Shown in pieces: positions 14,886 through 18,327 of a stretch of DNA of 18,327 nt (position 1 is the stretch's first letter; every line of letters begins with the position of its first letter). Source of the stretch: JBBREP01 sp038202885 (lineage in GTDB: Bacteria; Actinomycetota; Acidimicrobiia; IMCC26256; PALSA-610). The DNA lies in contig JBBREP010000071.1 of NCBI GenBank assembly GCA_038202885.1, positions 1 through 18,327 on the forward strand. The letters are read 5' to 3'. The notes under the pieces are model-generated. The model searched no databases. It was not told the origin of the DNA and saw nothing but the letters and a program-made list of their open reading frames with translations. A program made the translations under genes and the position numbers.

Positions 14886-15314
14886 ATGGCCACTGGATCG
14901 ATGACCAAGGACGAGCGCGAGGCCTTCCTCGCCGACGTGCACGTGGGTGTGCTCGCAATCGAGGAGCCCGGTCGGGGGCCGTGTGCACTCCCCGTCTGGT
15001 ACTCCTACGACGATGGCGTGGTGACGATCTCGATGGATGGCTCGTCGCTGAAGGGCCGGTTGTTGGCGGCCTCCGGAAGGGCGACGCTGACGGTGCAGAC
15101 CGAGACCGCGCCCTATCAGTACGTGAGCGTGGAGGGCCCGGTCGCGCTGGCGCCGTCGCAGGAGAGCGCGCTCGCGTTGGCGACGCGGTATCTCGGCGAC
15201 GAGTTCGGCCAGTGGTACGCCGACAACAATCCGCCCACCGACGACACGGTCCATGTGCAGCTCCGCCCCGAGCATTGGCGCACGTTCGACTTCAACAAGC
15301 TCCTGGCCGGCTGA
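14886..15314 (+). CDS. Pyridoxamine 5'-phosphate oxidase family protein
   Basis: A 142-residue split-barrel flavoprotein of the PNPOx-like family, which in actinobacteria includes FMN- and F420-dependent reductases. The pattern MTKDEREAFLADVHVGVLAI leads to CALPVWYSYDDGVV, then SLKGRLLAASGRATLTVQ, then APYQYVSVEGPV. This is the standard order of strand, cofactor-phosphate contacts and dimer strand. It lacks the C-terminal extension of true PdxH, so it is not expected to make pyridoxal phosphate. The start is ATG 14886; ATG 14901 is a close alternative. The open frame upstream overlaps the divergent operon and has no similarity. Its stop lies within a perfect hairpin shared with the convergent FG-GAP gene. 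Confidence 0.88.
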   Translation: MATGSMTKDEREAFLADVHVGVLAIEEPGRGPCALPVWYSYDDGVVTISMDGSSLKGRLLAASGRATLTVQTETAPYQYVSVEGPVALAPSQESALALATRYLGDEFGQWYADNNPPTDDTVHVQLRPEHWRTFDFNKLLAG

Positions 15315-15332
15315 TCGCGACCGCGCGATCAG
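15311..15332. terminator. Perfect hairpin between convergent PNPOx and FG-GAP genes
   Basis: CTGATCGCG (15311-15319) and CGCGATCAG (15324-15332) form a 9-bp perfect stem with an ACCG tetraloop. The PNPOx stop codon (15312-15314) is inside the left arm and the FG-GAP stop begins seven bases beyond the right arm. There is no T-tract; it is probably a bidirectional 3'-end structure. Confidence 0.55.
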
Positions 15333-15338
15333 ACTGGG

Positions 15339-17000
15339 CTACCAGTCGTAGCCACCGAGGTAGGCGTTCGTGTATGGGGTGCCGCCGAGCGAGTTGGCGG
15401 TGAACTGCTGCACGTTGTTCGCCACGCCGCCCCTCGCGCCGTAGAACACCTCGACGCCGCCCGCCATCAGCGCGGTGCCAACCTTCAGGCCGTAGATGGA
15501 GACCGCGAGATCGTCGCGGCCGTTGCCGCTCCAGTCGCCGCCACGCACGAGCCCACCGAAATACTGCTGGGGCGCGACGGGGCCGACCATGCCGGGGTCG
15601 TTGCGTTCCAGCGTGAACCCGCCCGAGCGCGACAACCGTCCGCCGACGTTGTGGAGCACGACCACCTCGCCCGCATAGGCATCGCTGGTCGTGCGGCCTT
15701 CGACGCCTATCGCAAGGTCTTGGCGGCCGTCGCCGTCGAAGTCGAACGCCGCGAAGCTTGAGCCGAACCAGTCGTACGCGGTCGCGGTCTGGCCGAAGGT
15801 GGTGTTGGCGAGGAGGTAGAACAACGCGTTCGTGGTCAGCGGGCCCCAAGGGCTGCCCCAGAGCACGGTGACCGCGCCGATGCTTTGCTTCGCGCCTTGG
15901 CTTTCGCCGGGCGCGCCGATGATGAGTTCGGAGCGGCCGTCGCCGTTGATGTCGATCGCGCCGAGGGTGTAGCCCCAGAGGTCGTTGGTCTCGCTGCTGT
16001 CGGGAATGCCCGAGGTGTCTTGGGTCAGGGTCTGGGCGCCGGTACCCGTGAGCCCGCTCGGCGAGCCGCGCAGCACGTGCACGAGGCCGGCGTCGGTGTG
16101 CCCGCCGACCTTCTTGTAGGGCACGTCAATGGCGAGGTCGCTGTAGTGATCGCCGTTGAAGTCGGCCGCGAGCACCGCGTCGCCGAAGCCGTCGCTCGCG
16201 CTGATTCCGCCGTGGAGCCCAGGGGTGAGTGCGGTGAAGGTGTGCGGGAGCAGCGGCGCGGCGTGGCTGAGGCCGCTTCGTGTACCGAACAGCTCGAACA
16301 CCGCGCCGGCACCGGTGGTGCTGCCCACGTCCTCGTGGTATGCGCCGATGGCGAGGTCGGCCTTGTGGTCGCCGTTGAAGTCGCCCGCGGTGATCGCACC
16401 GCCGAAGTACTCGTTGGCGTGCGCAGTCGCGTTCATCCCGCTGACGTTCTCGTGGAAGAACTGCGCGTTCGAGGTGATGATGCCGGACTGTGAGCCGTAG
16501 ACCACGATCACGGCACCGGCGCGGCCCTGGCCGTTGATGGTCTTGCCGGGCGCGCCGATCGCGAGATCGTCGTAACCGTCGCCGTTGAAGTCACCGCTCG
16601 TGGATGCGTAGCCGAAGCTGTCGTTGGTCGCTGAAGACGCGCCGCGCCCGATCGTGTTCTCGGTCAGGTACCGATGCCGACCCCCAGTGTTCGTTCCGTG
16701 ACTACCGCCGTAGACGATCCACACGCCGCCCGCCGCCGTCGCCGAGCCGACCTTGTCGCCCTGCGCGCCGATGACGAGATCGGCGTAGCCGTCGCCGTTG
16801 AAGTCGGGGTGGTGGCGCGAGGCGTGTGGGTTGACCGGCGCGGGCGGCACGGCGGCGGGTCGGGTCGCGGTCGCCGCGGCACGGGTGTGGGTGGCCGCCG
16901 GCTTGGTGGCGTCGGCGACGGGCATGGCCGCCGCGAACGTCAGCGTGGCGACCATGCTCAGCACCACGCTGCGGTGCACAACGTTGGGGCGTGTGACCAT
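15339..17000 (-). CDS. Secreted FG-GAP repeat (integrin-alpha-like beta-propeller) protein
   Basis: This 553-residue exported protein starts with MVTRPNVVHR and a hydrophobic stretch at 11-26. A probable signal-peptidase I site follows ADA near residue 31. A Pro/Ala/Thr linker runs to about residue 60. Seven FG-GAP units then follow, each with a calcium-loop motif of the DFNGDGYADLAIGA type and a following AGAVxVxYG strand. Seven is the number needed to close a seven-bladed propeller. Blades 1-6 keep clear Asp-rich loops; blade 7 (GGDWSGNGRDDLAV) is more divergent. There is no LPXTG or membrane anchor, so it is probably free or surface-associated. An AAGAGG site nine bases before the ATG at 17000 supports the start. 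Such proteins bind ligands or calcium; the partner is unknown. It is monocistronic. Confidence 0.9.
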   Translation of the reverse strand: MVTRPNVVHRSVVLSMVATLTFAAAMPVADATKPAATHTRAAATATRPAAVPPAPVNPHASRHHPDFNGDGYADLVIGAQGDKVGSATAAGGVWIVYGGSHGTNTGGRHRYLTENTIGRGASSATNDSFGYASTSGDFNGDGYDDLAIGAPGKTINGQGRAGAVIVVYGSQSGIITSNAQFFHENVSGMNATAHANEYFGGAITAGDFNGDHKADLAIGAYHEDVGSTTGAGAVFELFGTRSGLSHAAPLLPHTFTALTPGLHGGISASDGFGDAVLAADFNGDHYSDLAIDVPYKKVGGHTDAGLVHVLRGSPSGLTGTGAQTLTQDTSGIPDSSETNDLWGYTLGAIDINGDGRSELIIGAPGESQGAKQSIGAVTVLWGSPWGPLTTNALFYLLANTTFGQTATAYDWFGSSFAAFDFDGDGRQDLAIGVEGRTTSDAYAGEVVVLHNVGGRLSRSGGFTLERNDPGMVGPVAPQQYFGGLVRGGDWSGNGRDDLAVSIYGLKVGTALMAGGVEVFYGARGGVANNVQQFTANSLGGTPYTNAYLGGYDW

Positions 17001-17179
17001 CGAACGAAACCTCTTCGTCGGAAATGCACGCGCGATCGCGAGGCTGCGAGCGCGTGTCGGGCCGGGTCAGCGCTCGCCGTGCGGCGGGGCCTTGCGAGCC
17101 GCCATCGTCGCACGTTTCTCCGACGGGAGGAAATAGTCAATGGTGCAAGGCGGGCCACCTCGCAGTGGCGCGCAACGAG

Positions 17180-17551
17180 TTACGCGGTTGGGCGCACGGC
17201 CGCGATGAAGCCATCGGGGTCGTCGAGGCTGACGCGCAGCACGCGCAGGCGCACGGGGACGCCCAACACCCGCGCCCGACCCACTGGGTCGAGGTCGAGT
17301 CGCACGAGACCTTTGCTCGAACCGTTCACGAGCCACTGGCCACGCCAGCCGTGCACGCCCCAACCGTAGACAATGCCGTGGTCGGCGGCGACGGTCGCGA
17401 TCGACGCTCGCGCGATGCGCGCCGAAAAGCCCCAGCCCATGTGCACTGCCACGGAGTCGGCGTCGACCTCGACACGGGAGTGGCGGCGTCCGAGGAGCAT
17501 GGGTACGAGGAGCAGCTGCATGATGCGGCTGTAACTCATCGAGTAAGTCAT
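17180..17551 (-). CDS. Small conserved hypothetical protein
   Basis: A 123-residue protein with an all-beta look. The core YGWGVHGWRGQWLVNGSS is followed by GLVRLDLDP, RARVLGVPVRLRVLRVSLDDPDGF and a short C-terminus. I recall similar small proteins in many actinobacteria, with the same WGVHGWRGxWLVNGS core, but no known function. The N-terminal 25 residues (SRIMQLLLVPMLLG) are moderately hydrophobic but too short and broken to call a membrane segment. The start is uncertain: ATG 17551 is chosen, ATG 17539 is an alternative, and no clear ribosome site precedes either. The 179 bp between it and the FG-GAP gene shows no further gene that I can support. Confidence 0.72.
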   Translation of the reverse strand: MTYSMSYSRIMQLLLVPMLLGRRHSRVEVDADSVAVHMGWGFSARIARASIATVAADHGIVYGWGVHGWRGQWLVNGSSKGLVRLDLDPVGRARVLGVPVRLRVLRVSLDDPDGFIAAVRPTA

Positions 17552-17608
17552 CGATGTGATCCAACTGCGGTGCGAGGTTGCGGATTCCCACCGAGCGCCC
17601 GATCGAGC

Positions 17609-17626
17609 GCGCTGCCGCGGCAGCGC
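17609..17626. repeat. 18-bp perfect palindrome
   Basis: GCGCTGCCGCGGCAGCGC reads the same on both strands. It lies 58 bp upstream of the small hypothetical gene (-) and 45 bp upstream of the initiator tRNA (+), so it could be an operator for either. Its all-GC core and lack of a spacer are unlike most helix-turn-helix operators, and chance is possible in GC-rich DNA. Confidence 0.5.
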
Positions 17627-17646
17627 CGGTTCGGCCACTCGGGGCA

Positions 17647-17665
17647 CCTCGTGTACCATACGAGG
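17647..17665 (+). promoter_or_regulatory. Probable tRNA promoter -10 inside a short dyad
   Basis: TACCAT (17654-17659) fits the TANNNT -10 pattern and lies 11 bases before the mature tRNA 5' end, as expected for a short leader. It is flanked by the inverted hexamers CCTCGT (17647-17652) and ACGAGG (17660-17665). No strong -35 is visible; TTCGGC at 17630 is at best a weak candidate. Confidence 0.4.
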
Positions 17666-17670
17666 CACGC

Positions 17671-17747
<77 letters not shown>

Positions 17748-17758
17748 TCGAAAACCCT

Positions 17759-17789
17759 TGCAAACAGCGGGCCTCCGGGCCCGCTGTTG
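17759..17789 (+). terminator. Terminator hairpin after tRNA-fMet
   Basis: AACAGCGGGCC (17763-17773) pairs perfectly with GGCCCGCTGTT (17778-17788) around a TCCG loop; the stem extends by a few pairs with one bulge. It starts 15 bases after the tRNA CCA, the right place to end the tRNA transcript. The T-tract is very short, as is common in high-GC bacteria. Confidence 0.75.
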
Positions 17790-17816
17790 CCGTTCCGGGA
17801 TGCTCGAATTCGTCGC

Positions 17817-17872
17817 TGTCTGCCAGATTGTCTGCCAGAGTCCCCGAATCGTGTCGGCGGCTGTCTGCCAGA
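17817..17872 (+). repeat. Three 11-bp direct repeats beyond the tRNA
   Basis: TGTCTGCCAGA occurs at 17817-17827, 17829-17839 and 17862-17872. Starts are 12 and 33 bp apart, close to one and three helical turns, so all three lie on about the same DNA face. They sit in the 239-bp non-coding gap between the tRNA and the next gene. Integrase arm-type or excisionase sites have this character and position; this is inference. I see no gene in this gap. Confidence 0.8.
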
Positions 17873-17937
17873 AAACCCGACCAGCGGGCGACGCACGCCG
17901 GCTCGAGCGACTGGCGGGATCGCGTTAGTCGCAAGCA

Positions 17938-17966
17938 TTGGGCGACCGACCCTGATCCCCTACAGT
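17938..17966 (+). promoter_or_regulatory. Promoter of the AAA ATPase gene
   Basis: TTGGGC (17938-17943) and TACAGT (17961-17966) are separated by exactly 17 bp, the optimal spacing for a housekeeping-sigma promoter. Transcription would start near 17973, giving a short leader of about 14 bases to the GTG at 17987. Confidence 0.55.
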
Positions 17967-17973
17967 GGACGAG

Positions 17974-17979
17974 AGGAGG
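17974..17979 (+). promoter_or_regulatory. Ribosome binding site of the AAA ATPase gene
   Basis: AGGAGG is a full Shine-Dalgarno sequence seven bases before the GTG at 17987. It is the strongest ribosome site in the window and fixes this non-ATG start. Confidence 0.8.
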
Positions 17980-17986
17980 AACGACT

Positions 17987-18327
17987 GTGGCTGCGTCGGC
18001 TGACCACCTCAAGGCACTGGTGAGGAGCCACACGTCGGGTGACGACGAGGGGTTCTACGCGGTCGCGCTCCAGGTCGCAGCGAAGGCCGCCCGGCAAGGA
18101 CATCATCGTTTGGCTGCTGACCTGAAACAGCTCGTCGACACCGCTCACCGACAGGCGAGCGGGTCGGTCGTGACGCCGATAGCGCAGCCACGAGGCGAGG
18201 TTGGAGACCTCGTTGTCGCCTCTTTCCCCGATGCTCGGTTGCGGGATCTGGTTGTGCCCGAGGACCTGCGGGCCAGGCTCCAGCAGGTCATCGCCGAACA
18301 ACGCCAACGGCACGCGTTGATTGAGCA
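17987..18327 (+). CDS. Probable AAA family ATPase, N-terminal fragment (cut by window end)
   Basis: 113 residues are visible before the window ends in frame. The start SADHLKALVRSHTSGDDEGF followed by YAVALQVAAKAARQGHHRLA matches the helical N-terminus I recall from AAA ATPases whose next gene encodes an S8 (subtilisin-like) peptidase. The later PRGEVGDLVVASFPDARLRD and LVVPEDLRARLQQVIAEQRQ match the linker just before their Walker A region in such proteins. The ATPase core itself (Walker A/B) lies outside the window, so the call rests on N-terminal similarity only. The gene has its own promoter and a strong ribosome site, and lies just beyond the initiator tRNA in a likely integrated element. 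Related pairs are accessory and sometimes proposed to be defensive. Confidence 0.6.
   Translation, partial: MAASADHLKALVRSHTSGDDEGFYAVALQVAAKAARQGHHRLAADLKQLVDTAHRQASGSVVTPIAQPRGEVGDLVVASFPDARLRDLVVPEDLRARLQQVIAEQRQRHALIE

Noticed and set aside
17067..17102. A possible 11-residue leader peptide (MAARKAPPHGER) upstream of the FG-GAP gene
   Set aside because: It has no convincing ribosome site or attenuator structure, and no reason for a leader peptide before a secreted protein gene.

Overview
The window is GC-rich bacterial DNA. It has GTG as well as ATG starts, short intergenic gaps and many stop/start overlaps of the ATGA or GTGA type. Flavin- and CoA-dependent oxidoreductases, a PNPOx-family protein, probable leaderless starts and a small conserved protein (17180-17551) of a type I associate with Actinomycetota point to that phylum. 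An Acidimicrobiia-like organism is my best guess, but this is inference because no rRNA or other phylogenetic marker is present.

Region 1 (35-4583) is oxidoreductase and acyl-CoA metabolism. It holds an LLM-class flavin oxidoreductase (+), a nitroreductase followed by an acyl-CoA dehydrogenase (-, likely one operon), and a divergent APH-like phosphotransferase (+). The last two resemble the separate halves of ACAD10/11 and the LvaC/LvaA pair, which act on 4-hydroxyacyl-CoA.

Region 2 (4658-10171) consists of two divergent, translationally coupled gene pairs. To the left lie a probable (alpha/alpha)-toroid protein of unknown function and a SnoaL/NTF2-like protein. To the right lie a DUF6807 (PmoA-like) protein and a 904-residue protein whose N-terminal two thirds look like a polysaccharide-lyase-type toroid plus beta-sandwich and whose C-terminal third is a GT-B glycosyltransferase. 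Both pairs start within 30 bp of each other around a TACGCGTA palindrome and may be leaderless. This is the least ordinary part of the window.

Region 3 (10314-14714, all -) is a four-gene operon. In transcription order it encodes an old-yellow-enzyme-type oxidoreductase, a D-2-hydroxyacid dehydrogenase, a sugar phosphate isomerase/epimerase-type TIM barrel and a DapA-superfamily lyase/aldolase. Every junction is a 4-base stop/start overlap. Together with region 2 it reads as a candidate pathway for an unusual sugar, sugar acid or glycoside. Hairpins lie between the convergent units; the largest is a twin REP-like structure at 10170-10279.

Region 4 (14886-17551) has a small PNPOx-family protein, a secreted seven-repeat FG-GAP (integrin-alpha-like) protein and a small conserved hypothetical protein.

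Region 5 (17609-18327) holds an initiator tRNA-fMet with encoded CCA and its terminator. Beyond it are three copies of an 11-bp direct repeat and a good promoter/RBS leading into the N-terminus of a probable AAA ATPase cut by the window end. The arrangement looks like the edge of an element integrated at the tRNA gene, and the ATPase resembles those paired with S8 proteases in accessory, possibly defensive, loci.
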